Assembly: GCA_002471275.1 (NCBI GenBank)
Contig: DKPQ01000020.1
Span: forward strand, 181,038 to 245,037
Length of the DNA stretch: 64,000 bases
Direction of reading: 5' to 3'
Origin: Flammeovirgaceae bacterium UBA7330
GTDB lineage: Bacteria; Bacteroidota; Bacteroidia; Cytophagales; Cyclobacteriaceae
Shown: one piece after another, positions 44,277 through 54,065 of the stretch
Position numbering within the stretch: position 1 is the first letter of the stretch
Layout: every line of letters begins with the position of its first letter
The notes under the pieces: model-generated
What the model saw: only the letters and a program-made list of their open reading frames with translations
Database searches by the model: none
Told to the model about the DNA's origin: nothing
Program-made: the position numbers and the translations under genes

Positions 44277-44293
44277 GTCTATTATTTCTGGAC
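44277..44293 (-). promoter_or_regulatory. 17-bp dyad operator (GG-peptide box), copy 6
   Basis: On the minus strand GTCCAGAAATAATAGAC, 16/17 to consensus, 81 bp before the peptide start. Confidence 0.74.
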
Positions 44294-44578
44294 TTAGTAT
44301 TTATTATACTTACTTATAAGTTTTATTTTTTCGAAGTCCTTTCCTAACGCTGGTGTATGTCCGAATTGAATCAATACCAAATAACCTATTAATTATACCC
44401 AATAGGAGCACCTTATTATTGCCTTAATTGAGAATATAATAACTCTGGCCTTCACTGATTTCTCATGAATATCAAATAAACCCAAATCCATTTGCAGTCT
44501 TTTGTTCTATAATTTATACTTACCCTCAATGAGTTATATAATAATATAAAATTACTAAAAACCAATTAATATCTACAC
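44294..44578. other. AT-rich divergent intergenic region
   Basis: No gene or clear promoter seen. It marks the change from the repeat-rich region to a region that lacks the mosaic repeats. Confidence 0.35.
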
Positions 44579-45004
44579 ATGAATACAGAAGATGAAGAAT
44601 TATTTTTGGAATGTATTAATGCAATTGCAGACCAGGATGATGATCTACTGAATCAACTCATTCATCCTGAAGCAGTTTTTGAATTTCCATATGCAATTCC
44701 CGGCAGACCTGAAACAATCTCTGGCCGATCAAATATCATTGAAAGTATTTCAAGTCGACCATTTAGTTATTCGTTTCTTGAACCCCTTTATATTGAATCA
44801 ATCAACAGAGGAGAAATACTAGCAGAAATACTTTCGGAAGAGACTTACAATAAATCCGAAAAGTCATACTCCCAGCATATCATATGTAAAGGGAAAATTT
44901 TACAAGACCGAGTAAGCTATTACAGGGAGTTTTTCAATCCAATAACCCGACTTCAAGGCTTACTTGATTTGGACGATGACAGTATCATCATACTGAATGA
45001 CTGA
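44579..45004 (+). CDS. NTF2/SnoaL-like protein
   Basis: A 141-residue soluble protein of the NTF2-like fold. It begins with the helix pair ELFLECINAIADQDDDLLNQ, then LIHPEAVFEFPYAIPGRPE with TISGRSNIIESI, the usual SnoaL-like order in which an aromatic- and Pro-rich strand follows the first helices, then four strands. No catalytic residues can be named. Such proteins bind small hydrophobic molecules or serve as isomerases. It is a single gene with an ATG start. Confidence 0.78.
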   Translation: MNTEDEELFLECINAIADQDDDLLNQLIHPEAVFEFPYAIPGRPETISGRSNIIESISSRPFSYSFLEPLYIESINRGEILAEILSEETYNKSEKSYSQHIICKGKILQDRVSYYREFFNPITRLQGLLDLDDDSIIILND

Positions 45005-45204
45005 ACCGGGATTCTGATCTTCCTTAATTCTTTCTTCAATTTTAGCAGGTCTCGAGTTTATTACGAAATCTGATTTAGAAGCAGACAATAGGATCCATTA
45101 AGTTTAGATCAAACCATCTTCTATTGACCTCAGATTTCTGAATCACTGATCACTCATTACTTCTTTCTCCATAATCCTCAACCTGCTTTGTGGGAAGAAA
45201 AATT

Positions 45205-45687
45205 ATGGAAGCCTTAAATCAAAATCCCTCATTTCAAAATCTTCACACAGTATCTGAAATTGAACTATCCTACAAAACAATGATTAAACCACATGAACGG
45301 CCAAAAATCAGTTCCAGTAAAGAGGCCTATCATATTTTCAAAAGCCATTGGGATATTAACAACATAGAGCTTCGTGAAGAATTCAAAATACTGCTATTGA
45401 ACAGGGCAAATCGCATACTTGGAATTGTCCCCATATCAGTTGGAGGAGTAGCCGGAACGGTTGTAGATGCCAAATTGATCTTTGCAGGTGCACTGATTGC
45501 TAATGCCAGTTCCATCATTCTTGCGCACAATCATCCCTCTGGGAATCTAAGACCTAGTCATCAGGATATAAGACTGACTAAAAAACTCGTCAGTGCTGGT
45601 AAATTTTTAGATATATCTGTATTTGATCATTTGATTATTACATATGATGGTTATACTTCATTCTCCGATGAGGGTATGATATCATAG
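45205..45687 (+). CDS. RadC-like JAB/MPN-domain protein
   Basis: A 160-residue protein of the RadC/JAB1-MPN type. The motif LAHNHPSGNLRPSHQDIRLT is the metal site H-x-H-x(7)-S-x2-D, preceded by NRANRILGIVPISVGGVAGT, and the protein ends HLIITYDGYTSFSDEG. A GTG at 45190 is also in frame; ATG 45205 is preferred. It lacks the N-terminal helix-hairpin-helix of chromosomal RadC, as do the short forms common on Bacteroidota mobile elements and near anti-restriction genes. The catalytic function of this family is not established. Confidence 0.88.
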   Translation: MEALNQNPSFQNLHTVSEIELSYKTMIKPHERPKISSSKEAYHIFKSHWDINNIELREEFKILLLNRANRILGIVPISVGGVAGTVVDAKLIFAGALIANASSIILAHNHPSGNLRPSHQDIRLTKKLVSAGKFLDISVFDHLIITYDGYTSFSDEGMIS

Positions 45688-45770
45688 TATTATAATATTA
45701 TCAATTTGATTGCAAATTGCATGAATAATTTCTCATTTTACATGATTATAAATAGTCATATCTAACCTGG

Positions 45771-46025
45771 ATGTCATCAAATAAGACCGAAAAAAGTGAA
45801 TATTCAAATATCCCAAAAGAATTCGGAAAGGTCCTGGCTATACTTAGAAAAGAAAAGGGTATGACTCAGTATGATCTTGTTGCTTCCTCTGGTCTATCTC
45901 TCCGTATGATTTCTGACATGGAACGGGGGTTGATCCAACCCTCTCTTATAACCTTATTTAAGCTTGCGAAAGGACTAAACATTTCTATTCTGGATCTTAT
46001 CAAACGTTTGCTGGAATCGATGTAA
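45771..46025 (+). CDS. XRE-family transcriptional regulator
   Basis: An 84-residue protein made of one Cro/CI-type HTH (FGKVLAILRKEKGMTQYDLV, SGLSLRMISDMERGLIQPSL, TLFKLAKGLNISILDLI) with a short N-terminal tail. No other domain. It probably represses its own promoter or that of the neighbours. It lies 83 bp after the radC-like gene on the same strand. Confidence 0.87.
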   Translation: MSSNKTEKSEYSNIPKEFGKVLAILRKEKGMTQYDLVASSGLSLRMISDMERGLIQPSLITLFKLAKGLNISILDLIKRLLESM

Positions 46026-46184
46026 AGCATCCATAAATTCTTGGGTCTGCATCCAATGCGTTTTCCGGTATAGTTTCAAGGTTTAAATCCGTCAACAAGG
46101 AAAATTTTACTTAAATTTAAAATATTGATTTGCAATTAGTTGTCTGAACATTTTACAAAATCAGAATACACCCTTAACTATGTA

Positions 46185-46682
46185 ATGGATAAAATGGCAC
46201 TAAAAAGTGATGAAGTATGGAAAGACATAGTGGGTTTTTCAAACTACGAAATCTCCAACCTGGGTAGTATTCGGAGTAAAACCCATAAGACATTGCGTAA
46301 AGACAGTCAGCGACTCATGGAGATAAAAGGAAAGCTACTCAAGCAACGTTGGAATGAAGCTAGTAAGTGCTATTTTCTGGACCTATTAGACGATGAGAAA
46401 AGAAGAAGAACGGTATATCCTCATAAAGAGACAGCAAAAGCATTTGGTAACAATCCTGATCCATCTAAGACAAGAATTATTCACAAAGACAACAATTCAA
46501 GAAATAACAATGCAGACAACCTAAAATGGGCTACACCATCTGAGCACATGAAATGGCAGTTCGAAGTGGGTAATAAGAACAATTACGATATGTGGAAGAC
46601 TCGCAAGAAGCGCTATAAAAATGGCTTTAAGCCTGATACTGTGCTGCCAGGAAGACCGAAAGTGACAAAGTCAAAAAAATAA
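46185..46682 (+). CDS. NUMOD4/HNH homing-type endonuclease
   Basis: The frame is open from TTG 46140; the start at ATG 46185 (MDKMALKSDEVWKDIVGFSN) matches the usual beginning of NUMOD4 proteins, giving 165 residues. NUMOD4 (EVWKDIVGFSNYEISNLGSI) is followed by a linker and the HNH region RIIHKDNNSRNNNADNLKWA with TPSEHMKWQF. The HNH metal residues are partly recognisable (His, Asn, Asn). Such enzymes are stand-alone mobile endonucleases of phages and ICEs. It is followed by a convergent gene. Confidence 0.82.
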   Translation: MDKMALKSDEVWKDIVGFSNYEISNLGSIRSKTHKTLRKDSQRLMEIKGKLLKQRWNEASKCYFLDLLDDEKRRRTVYPHKETAKAFGNNPDPSKTRIIHKDNNSRNNNADNLKWATPSEHMKWQFEVGNKNNYDMWKTRKKRYKNGFKPDTVLPGRPKVTKSKK

Positions 46683-46708
46683 ATCTCAACTGATTTTTTG
46701 GCCTCATT

Positions 46709-47428
46709 TCAGTTGATTTGAAAAGATCTAATTTTTAAATCGCCCCATTCTCCATCGTTATCTTTTACCCTGATCCCAATATCGTATATGCCAGTTTCGG
46801 GAAATATGATCCCAAGTGTACTTGAAGACAATTCGACATTTTTTCCTAAGAAAGTATACTCATAAGCAACAATACCACCACCAAATTTCTCATCCGGATC
46901 ATAGCTGGATGATGCATCTATCTGATATTCCTGTGGATCATGCTGAACAGCAGGTTTCACAAGTTCAAATTGGGATACTGGAAGAAGATTCTCAAATGCT
47001 AACAAATTCAGAGTAGCCGAAGCTTCCTGGCCAAAAGAGTCCTCAATCTTAAATTGCAGAAGATGAGATCCACTACGTACAGGTCTGTATCTTAATGAAA
47101 GAATTTCTTCTTGATCATATTGGATATGATTGACCGGAATCCCATTTTGAAATATGTCACCAGCTCCAGATAGGATCTCGAAAGTAACTACCCTGAGGTT
47201 ATTGTCAGGATCAATTGCCATGAGCTCAAAAAAATAATTTGTATTACCACCACTTATTTTCACTGAATCTTCCATTAGGGTTTCAATTCCATTAATTGCA
47301 AGTGTTGGTTTTGTATTCATTTCTTCAATTCTCTCTACTCGGATACAAGAACAATAAAGAATGGATACGATGAAGTACACACACCGGTTAAATACCCGCA
47401 AACCAGAAAACAATAAGTCACATTTCAT
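46709..47428 (-). CDS. PKD-like-domain lipoprotein, end of the tra operon
   Basis: A 239-residue lipoprotein with lipobox YCSC (Cys28). The rest is Ig-like beta: a domain LAINGIETLMEDSVKISGGN with FFELMAIDPDNNLRVVTFEI, and a C-terminal PKD-type domain (EYQIDASSSYDPDEKFGGGI, VAYEYTF, GIYDIGIRVKDNDGEWG). It overlaps the stop of the 1,694-residue gene by 4 bp (ATGA), so the two are translationally coupled. It is probably an outer-surface partner of that protein. Confidence 0.8.
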   Translation of the reverse strand: MKCDLLFSGLRVFNRCVYFIVSILYCSCIRVERIEEMNTKPTLAINGIETLMEDSVKISGGNTNYFFELMAIDPDNNLRVVTFEILSGAGDIFQNGIPVNHIQYDQEEILSLRYRPVRSGSHLLQFKIEDSFGQEASATLNLLAFENLLPVSQFELVKPAVQHDPQEYQIDASSSYDPDEKFGGGIVAYEYTFLGKNVELSSSTLGIIFPETGIYDIGIRVKDNDGEWGDLKIRSFQIN

Positions 47429-50400
47429 TTTTTAACTGCTTTAACCCACTGCTCGTTTTCTATATTGGAAACCTTGCAGAGATAAACTCCGGAACTTAAT
47501 TCTGACCCGTCAATTCTTATCTTTGCCTCGCCTCCTATCAACTTTTTATTTTCTACTAACAAGCTCACTCCTGAGAGATCGTAAACCTCAATTTGATAGA
47601 TCCCTGCTTTCAATACATAAAATTCAATCGTCAAAGAATGATCAAATGGTTGAGGATACAATTTGATATTTTCATTAGGTTGGTCTTCTGCTCCAAGAAT
47701 TGTTTCATCTTCAGATGACAATACAGTTATCAAATCCTCCTTGATAATCCTCTTCTCACAATCTTCAGTGCTGATTACCAGGCTAATTGTGAAGGTGTCC
47801 TCCTCATAGTAATAGTGGGAAGGGTCTTTCTCTTTAGATGTTAGTCCATCTCCAAAGTCCCATAAATAGCTTGAAGCATTTTCATAATCGGTAGTAAAGT
47901 CTACCCGTTCAGCAATCTTTGTTTGTTTTGTTGAAACCTTAAAATCTGCCTGGATCTCTTTGATTTCAACGCCAACTTCAGCAGGCATAGATGTGCAAGC
48001 AAATGTATTTTCTGCGATGACAATTAAGGACCTGTTATCTGTAGCAGAATATTGAATAGCTTGTCCACTAGTAAAACTTGCCGTTTCTCCTTTCACTTTC
48101 CATTGATATGAATAGCTGGGATCCGGGCTAATTACATTTAATTCGATCTCACTTCCCAAACATATGGCCACTTCACTCTGATCGATATTGGGAGGCTCAG
48201 GTACTTCCAAAACAATAATTTCTTTCTCCCTCTCGGCTGTACATCCGTTTACATCAACTGAATATAATAAGGTATGACGACCCGAACCTGTAGTCTTTGG
48301 ATCAAAGCTATTCAATGTCACACCGGATCCTGACCACGTCCCTCCGGGGATATTGGGAAAAATTGATAAGTCAATGATCCCATCATTCAGACAGATTGGA
48401 TATGATGGCTCTCCAATATCCAAATTCTCACCTCCGGATTGATCAGAAATGACTGTAATCACCCTTTGTCCATCTGCAAAGCAACCCACTGGATTGATCA
48501 GATCATAAGTGATCAAATGAGTACCAACACCAGCAATGGAAGGATAAAACATTCCATTAATTACCCCCGGTCCGGTAAATACTCCTCCGATAGGCACATT
48601 CCTGGTCAAATCAAAAACACCCGAATTGATACACAGAAGGGTGTCTTGCCCGATTTCTACCGGAGATATCTCCTGAAATTCTGCAGTCACTTTTTCACGG
48701 GAACTTTCACATCCCTCTGCTGTAACTACAGAGACCCAATAAGATGTTGTTTCAGTTAGGTATCCAATAGTATAGGAATTACCATTAGCAAAAGGAAAAC
48801 CTCCAGTTTCTTCAAAATACCAACTATAAACAGGACTTTCAACTGATGAGGATACTGAAAGTGTTGCAGGACCCGGACCGCAGCTTGATGCATCCACGCC
48901 GATTGGCCTTTCAGGAAGAGAATGGATGGTTGCAATGACCTCTTCCCTTGGACCCTCACACCCTTCCGGAGTTACAATGCTTACCCAATAGCTTCTTGAA
49001 TTCACCAATTCTGGGGTTAGGAATTCATTACCGGATTTTAGCGTATCAGTATCATTAGCATCTTTATACCAATGGTAAGTTCCACCCAGAGGTGCTCCGC
49101 CTCCGGTCAGCAGAATATTTCCATTTCCACAAATATCACCGCCTTGTAGAGAAGGTTTCGAAGGAAGATGATTGATGGTTACCCTCACTTGGTTGCGCGG
49201 TCCTTCACAACCTTCCGGACTCTTCGCACTTACAAAATAATCACGAGTGCTTGATACATCAAAAGTGGCTTCAGCACCCTCAATAAGTACTTCTTCCGAG
49301 GTATTGGTTTCGTACCATGAATAAGTAGCAGATTCAATATCTCCAGTTGCTTTCAGAGTTACCCCACCTTCAGCACATCTTGAAACGTCCTCAGCAATCG
49401 GGACAGAAGGCACAAGATCAATTTGGGCAATTACTTCTGATCGATCACTTTCACAGCCATTTTCGTTCGTAATACTGACCCAGTAAGGAGTAGTCTCTTC
49501 CAGCACTGGAGTCACAAATGCCTCACCTTGATAAAGACTAATACTGCTATATGCTGTTTCGTACCAATTAAAGATACCAGCCTCTTCACTTTTTGCCCTT
49601 AATCCCACACTACCGGGTCCACAATTGTTTCCTGCGATGCCAACAGGTTGCTCCGGAATAGGATGAACATTGGCAGTCACAACTTCACGTTCACCTTCAC
49701 AACCAGCATCATTGACAATGCTTACAAAGTAATCAGCACTCGAACTTAGCATCGAAGTCTCCCAGGATTCTGACTCATTGAAGGATGTTCCACCGGATTC
49801 GGAAAGATACCATTGATAGGAACCCGTGGAAGGAGCCCCAGCGACATTCAGTTCCACAGTCCCATCTCCACATGTGGACCCATCATAGGTTATGGGTTTT
49901 CCAGGAAATGAATTGATGGATACGGTTACTGCTGTTCTGGTTGGACTAATGCAACCTACGAGACTGATCGCTTCGACATAATAGTTTCTGGTAACTGATA
50001 CCTCAGGCTCAAATGTTTCACCAGAATGAATTGAACCCCCCCCACTCGGATTTTCAAACCACTCATATGAAGCTCCTTCAATTCCTCCGGAAGCGATAAT
50101 GCTTACCTGTCCAGCGCCGCATCTTTCAACAGACATGACCTCAGGTGGGTCTGGTACCGGATTTATAGTAGCAATCACCTCAGAACGGGAACTTTCGCAT
50201 CCGTTGTCATCTGTGATACTCACCCAATAACTTCGGGTTTCTGTCAATGAAGGGGTGATGAAATCCTTTCCAGTTTTAATCACAGTACTGGAATATTGAG
50301 TTTCATACCAGCTAAATGTTCCTGATTCACCTGCGGAAGCACTAATCTGAACCTCACCAGGCCCACATCTTTCTGCATTAATTGGATCAGGTTTGACTGG

Positions 50401-52509
50401 TTCATTATGGATAATGGCCCGGATTTCCATTCGGGGCCCTTCACATCCCTGATCACTGATCAGGCTAATCCAATAAGATGTCGTAACGTCCACTGTTGGT
50501 GTTTGCCACGAATTGGTGTCATTAAATGATGACCCTCCGGTTTCTTGCTCATACCAGGCATAACTTCCCCCGCTTGGTGCACCTCCCGCAATAAGCGCGA
50601 TTTCACCTGGTCCACAATTTTCCCCATCAAATACCGTAGGATTACCCGGAATTACATCGATGATTGCTTGTACTTCAGTTCTCACTTTGCTTACGCATCC
50701 ATCAGGACTCTCAGCCGAAATATAATAGGTTCTGCTATTTTCCAGATAGGGTGTAGGAAAACTTGGACCATTGTCAAGGGCCGTTCCTCCATTTGGATTC
50801 TCATACCAATAATATGTTGCTCCGGAAATACCACCGGATGCATCAAGGTTTACAATTCCAGGTCCGCATCTTCGTTGATCTGATGCTAAAGGATTGTCGG
50901 GAATTTGAAATGCAGTTGCAGAGACACTTTTTCTTGTAGGTGAAACACACCCATCATTGTTGATGGCCTCTACATAGAAGGCTTTTGTTCCGACTGCAAT
51001 GTCTGGATTATAAGTATCTCCGGTGTGTAGGGGGGCTCCATCCGAAGCAGCGGCATACCATTTGATGGTGTGATTTGAAAGGGTGGCCTCAAGAGAGACA
51101 GTCCCGGCACCACAACGTTCATCACCGGAAACACTGATACTGCTGGCATTGGGTAACCCGACTACTATCACCTTACGTGAATCTGAAGCAATGCAGCCTT
51201 CTGCGTTGGAATAGGTATATGTTACAGTATGTTCACCTGAACCAGCAGCGGCAGGATCAAAAATATTCCCTCCCAGACAACCACTACAACTAGCTGTCCA
51301 CACACCCCCGGTTGGAGACTCCCCGGTCAAAGCAAAAGATCCGTCATCAATACATTTCCTCAGATCTGGTCCTGCTTCAACGATGGGAAGATCCTTGACA
51401 GTAAAGATTTTGTCATCTGTGTCACTGCATGCTCCGATGGTCTTTGAAGCCCGGACAGTATAGGTCCCAGGAGGGGCATCGTCAGTCGTAAAAACATTTG
51501 CTGTTACGTAGTCACAATCAATACAACTCCAGGTTACATTCGAAGTTGCTGCAACCAGGGTAACATCACCACTTCCAACACAGGCTTCCTGATTAGCGCC
51601 TGCATCAATGGAAAAAGTAGGGTCAATGGTAACTTCATTTACTACTGAGTTCGTACACCCATTTCCATCAATGTAGGTGTAGGTAATGCTGTAAGTTCCG
51701 GGTGTGCTATTAGCCAGGTCAATGTTCTCATTCCCCGTTCCATATAGATCAAGTGAATTGCCATAGGAATGACTGAAACTTCCTCCAATAGGAGTTACAA
51801 AGTTCATGAGATCAGGATTTGTTCCACTTTTACAATAAACCGGAGGATCTGAAAAATCAACAGATGGCAAGGGATGAACGGTCACCTCCATAGCAATTGA
51901 TTTTGTTCCGTTGCTAAATGATTTACTTGCCAGAATGGTATGATTACCAACACCAGCTTCAGCCACACTCCATGTGTCTCCAACAACACCCGGACCGGAA
52001 TAAGTTACACCATATTGATAGGAGATCAGGGTATTTAAATCATAAGAATTGTTATCATTTTCACAATAGCTCGATGCCAATGGATCGTCCCATTGCCAAT
52101 CCATTACTGTTACAGTAAATGAGCCATAGTCATAGGGATTCCCTTCGTCAATCTCACAGGTAGTTCCATCACTTTCCATAAGTACTCGCTTAATTCCGTA
52201 ATTGTATGTTCCGGCAGTTGTGGGATTTTGAAAAACAAATGATGAATATTCAATATCTGAGGAATTGGACAGGCTGGAAACCTGATAGCAAGAACTCAAG
52301 TCATCACATGAATACCCATACACATACATTCTCCACGAATCACAACCTTCACAGGAGGAGCCATTCAAACAATCCTGACCCAATTCAGGTAGGACAAGAT
52401 TACCCTGGCCTACAGCAATAAGCTGATTATCAACTGATATTTGGCCAAAAGAGGATCTTGTGAATAGAAAAAATGAAATAAGAACGGTAGTATAAAACAA
52501 TTTTTCCAT
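47425..52509 (-). CDS. Giant type IX-secreted multi-Ig-repeat protein in the tra operon
   Basis: 1,694 residues. The signal peptide (MEKLFYTTVLISFFLFTRSS) ends at FGQ. After a divergent first part come ten repeats of about 80 residues, each starting with a CGPG-type motif (ERCGAGTVSLEA, RRCGPGIVNLDA, ENCGPGEIALIA and others), carrying a W-Y strand pair and ending GCxSxR; two Cys per repeat suggest one disulfide each. Then a PKD domain (YLWDFGDGLTSKEKDPSHYY) and a C-terminal type IX sorting domain (IKLYPQPFDHSLTIEFYVLK ... GVYLCKVSN ... KAVKK). It starts 11 bp after traO on the same strand, so it is co-transcribed with the transfer genes. An adhesin for mating or biofilm is the likely role; this is inference. 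Confidence 0.88.
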   Translation of the reverse strand: MEKLFYTTVLISFFLFTRSSFGQISVDNQLIAVGQGNLVLPELGQDCLNGSSCEGCDSWRMYVYGYSCDDLSSCYQVSSLSNSSDIEYSSFVFQNPTTAGTYNYGIKRVLMESDGTTCEIDEGNPYDYGSFTVTVMDWQWDDPLASSYCENDNNSYDLNTLISYQYGVTYSGPGVVGDTWSVAEAGVGNHTILASKSFSNGTKSIAMEVTVHPLPSVDFSDPPVYCKSGTNPDLMNFVTPIGGSFSHSYGNSLDLYGTGNENIDLANSTPGTYSITYTYIDGNGCTNSVVNEVTIDPTFSIDAGANQEACVGSGDVTLVAATSNVTWSCIDCDYVTANVFTTDDAPPGTYTVRASKTIGACSDTDDKIFTVKDLPIVEAGPDLRKCIDDGSFALTGESPTGGVWTASCSGCLGGNIFDPAAAGSGEHTVTYTYSNAEGCIASDSRKVIVVGLPNASSISVSGDERCGAGTVSLEATLSNHTIKWYAAASDGAPLHTGDTYNPDIAVGTKAFYVEAINNDGCVSPTRKSVSATAFQIPDNPLASDQRRCGPGIVNLDASGGISGATYYWYENPNGGTALDNGPSFPTPYLENSRTYYISAESPDGCVSKVRTEVQAIIDVIPGNPTVFDGENCGPGEIALIAGGAPSGGSYAWYEQETGGSSFNDTNSWQTPTVDVTTSYWISLISDQGCEGPRMEIRAIIHNEPVKPDPINAERCGPGEVQISASAGESGTFSWYETQYSSTVIKTGKDFITPSLTETRSYWVSITDDNGCESSRSEVIATINPVPDPPEVMSVERCGAGQVSIIASGGIEGASYEWFENPSGGGSIHSGETFEPEVSVTRNYYVEAISLVGCISPTRTAVTVSINSFPGKPITYDGSTCGDGTVELNVAGAPSTGSYQWYLSESGGTSFNESESWETSMLSSSADYFVSIVNDAGCEGEREVVTANVHPIPEQPVGIAGNNCGPGSVGLRAKSEEAGIFNWYETAYSSISLYQGEAFVTPVLEETTPYWVSITNENGCESDRSEVIAQIDLVPSVPIAEDVSRCAEGGVTLKATGDIESATYSWYETNTSEEVLIEGAEATFDVSSTRDYFVSAKSPEGCEGPRNQVRVTINHLPSKPSLQGGDICGNGNILLTGGGAPLGGTYHWYKDANDTDTLKSGNEFLTPELVNSRSYWVSIVTPEGCEGPREEVIATIHSLPERPIGVDASSCGPGPATLSVSSSVESPVYSWYFEETGGFPFANGNSYTIGYLTETTSYWVSVVTAEGCESSREKVTAEFQEISPVEIGQDTLLCINSGVFDLTRNVPIGGVFTGPGVINGMFYPSIAGVGTHLITYDLINPVGCFADGQRVITVISDQSGGENLDIGEPSYPICLNDGIIDLSIFPNIPGGTWSGSGVTLNSFDPKTTGSGRHTLLYSVDVNGCTAEREKEIIVLEVPEPPNIDQSEVAICLGSEIELNVISPDPSYSYQWKVKGETASFTSGQAIQYSATDNRSLIVIAENTFACTSMPAEVGVEIKEIQADFKVSTKQTKIAERVDFTTDYENASSYLWDFGDGLTSKEKDPSHYYYEEDTFTISLVISTEDCEKRIIKEDLITVLSSEDETILGAEDQPNENIKLYPQPFDHSLTIEFYVLKAGIYQIEVYDLSGVSLLVENKKLIGGEAKIRIDGSELSSGVYLCKVSNIENEQWVKAVKK

Positions 52510-52520
52510 AGCATTTGCAT

Positions 52521-53066
52521 TTAGTTCTTAAGCGAATATTTTATTCCAACAAGCAGGTACAGCCTGATTTTTCCAACTTCAGACATAGGGATCATTCTCA
52601 TGACACCATTCACAGTTATTGCAACTCTTCGAGACAGGTAGTTTTCAAATCCAATTCCTAATGATCCACCAGGTAGGGGCTGAAAGAATTTGCCTTTCCA
52701 TTCAACGCCCTCAAGTTTTTCAAAGACTATAGCTGGTCCTATCATCATGCTTACAAAGAATTTTCGATGGGCAAGTAGGTATCGGTTGATAAGAAGATCC
52801 CACGATAAAGTCCGGTTATCAAATCTTTGATCCAGATCAAACTCATAGGTTCCACCGGTTCTGATGAACCATTGATGATTGATATGCCAGAGGTAATACC
52901 CTGAACCAGCTAAACCAAGATCGCTGAATCCAATCCCAGCTTTCAATTCGGAAGTACCTTGGATATGCCTTACAATAGAGCTTCCTCCATACTGGCCTGA
53001 AACCTGGCTAAGGCTACCAAAAACAAACACCAGGCTCAGGCACAGTTTGAGTCTCTTTTCCTTCAA
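52521..53066 (-). CDS. traO: TraO-like outer-membrane protein of a conjugative element
   Basis: About 181 residues. The frame reaches 53114, but TTG 53066 gives an ideal signal peptide (MKEKRLKLCLSLVFVFGSLS, then QVSGQ). The mature part is a small beta barrel with alternating strands (LGLAGSGYYLWHINHQWFIR, later GSLGIGFENYLSRRVAITVN, IRLYLLVGIKYSLKN), the form of TraO in CTnDOT-like elements. It follows traN by 84 bp, in which the ATTATAACATTATAA element lies. Confidence in the family comes from position (M-N-O order) as much as sequence. Confidence 0.75.
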   Translation of the reverse strand: MKEKRLKLCLSLVFVFGSLSQVSGQYGGSSIVRHIQGTSELKAGIGFSDLGLAGSGYYLWHINHQWFIRTGGTYEFDLDQRFDNRTLSWDLLINRYLLAHRKFFVSMMIGPAIVFEKLEGVEWKGKFFQPLPGGSLGIGFENYLSRRVAITVNGVMRMIPMSEVGKIRLYLLVGIKYSLKN

Positions 53067-53082
53067 ACTAAATCTATGTTCA

Positions 53083-53097
53083 ATTATAACATTATAA
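53083..53097. promoter_or_regulatory. 15-bp AT-rich element shared with the tra divergent promoter
   Basis: ATTATAACATTATAA is identical to bases 61086-61100 between the divergent tra units. It lies just upstream of traO, so traO and the giant protein may have a second promoter with the same control. Confidence 0.45.
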
Positions 53098-53150
53098 CAC
53101 ATATTACGAATCAAAAAATATGTTACATATTCATCTATTATTGGATCTTG

Positions 53151-54065
53151 TCATATTCTTTTTAGTGGTATTGCTTTCAATAAATCTTTTCCCTTTACTG
53201 TCAACTCAATTTTACGTTCGCCTCCACTACCTTCCCAGAGTTGGATATACAGACGTTTCCGCTTGTCTAACGTGAACCTTTTCAAAGTGACAACTTTAAA
53301 GATTTCACTATTGCTTTTAAGGGATTTCATATCTTCATGCAACACAAATTCAGGAGTCAAATGCTCCTCCTGTTTGGGTCTTTTCTTATTCCCACTTTTA
53401 CCCCGGTCACTTTTAAAAAAGCCGATAAATCCAATGTCAAAAGGAATGCTACTGTCATTCCGCATAAAGAGCTTGAAGAATAAAAGATCGTCATGGATAT
53501 AAATACCACTCAGGAAAAAATGAATTTGCTGGGATGATTTTCCAATGGGATTAAAGCCATCCTCTATTCTCAAAATCTTTTGGCAGTAAAATGGTATACT
53601 ATCCAATTTTGTGTCAGTATTAGGAGTAGCGCTAGGCCGTTTATCATAGACTGATATTGACATCTTAATACTGTCTCCTGTCTTCTGTCTCCTGTCTTCT
53701 TTAAGAATCTCTGCCTGGTCAAGCTCAATCTGGTAAAGCAGTTTCCTGGGTCGGTCCTCATACTTGAGGATGAAATTGTAGTAGGCGGTTGCCGTCTCAA
53801 CAAACAGGTTGGTGGTTTTAAATTCTTTGATCCCTGCAGCTAGCTTAATCCTGTTTTGACTTTCCTGGGAGTTTTCAACCAGAACATCCCACACCTTCTG
53901 ACCGCCTTCAACTCTCAATCCTAAACCCATATCCCATTGTTTCACTGGCGAATCAAAGATCAGGTTGACTGAGGTTGTATAACCAACCGGGATGGTATCA
54001 TAATCCTGGCCACATACTGTATTTAGTACAATGAAATTGACCAATATGATAAAACCATATTTCAT
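53151..54065 (-). CDS. traN: Conjugative transposon protein TraN
   Basis: A 304-residue exported protein (signal peptide ending NTVCGQ). It has the DUF4138 pattern: a VGYTTSVNLIFDSPVKQWDM start, then beta-rich VFVET-like strands, NFILKYEDRPRKLLYQIEL, and a C-terminal domain with LLFFKLFMRNDSSIPFDIGF. It is VirB9-like and sits in the periplasmic and outer-membrane part of the transfer apparatus. It overlaps traM by 4 bp. Confidence 0.87.
   Translation of the reverse strand: MKYGFIILVNFIVLNTVCGQDYDTIPVGYTTSVNLIFDSPVKQWDMGLGLRVEGGQKVWDVLVENSQESQNRIKLAAGIKEFKTTNLFVETATAYYNFILKYEDRPRKLLYQIELDQAEILKEDRRQKTGDSIKMSISVYDKRPSATPNTDTKLDSIPFYCQKILRIEDGFNPIGKSSQQIHFFLSGIYIHDDLLFFKLFMRNDSSIPFDIGFIGFFKSDRGKSGNKKRPKQEEHLTPEFVLHEDMKSLKSNSEIFKVVTLKRFTLDKRKRLYIQLWEGSGGERKIELTVKGKDLLKAIPLKRI

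Noticed and set aside
45205..45687. Chromosomal DNA repair RadC
   Set aside because: The short form lacks the helix-hairpin-helix part and sits with XRE and HNH genes; better called RadC-like JAB protein.
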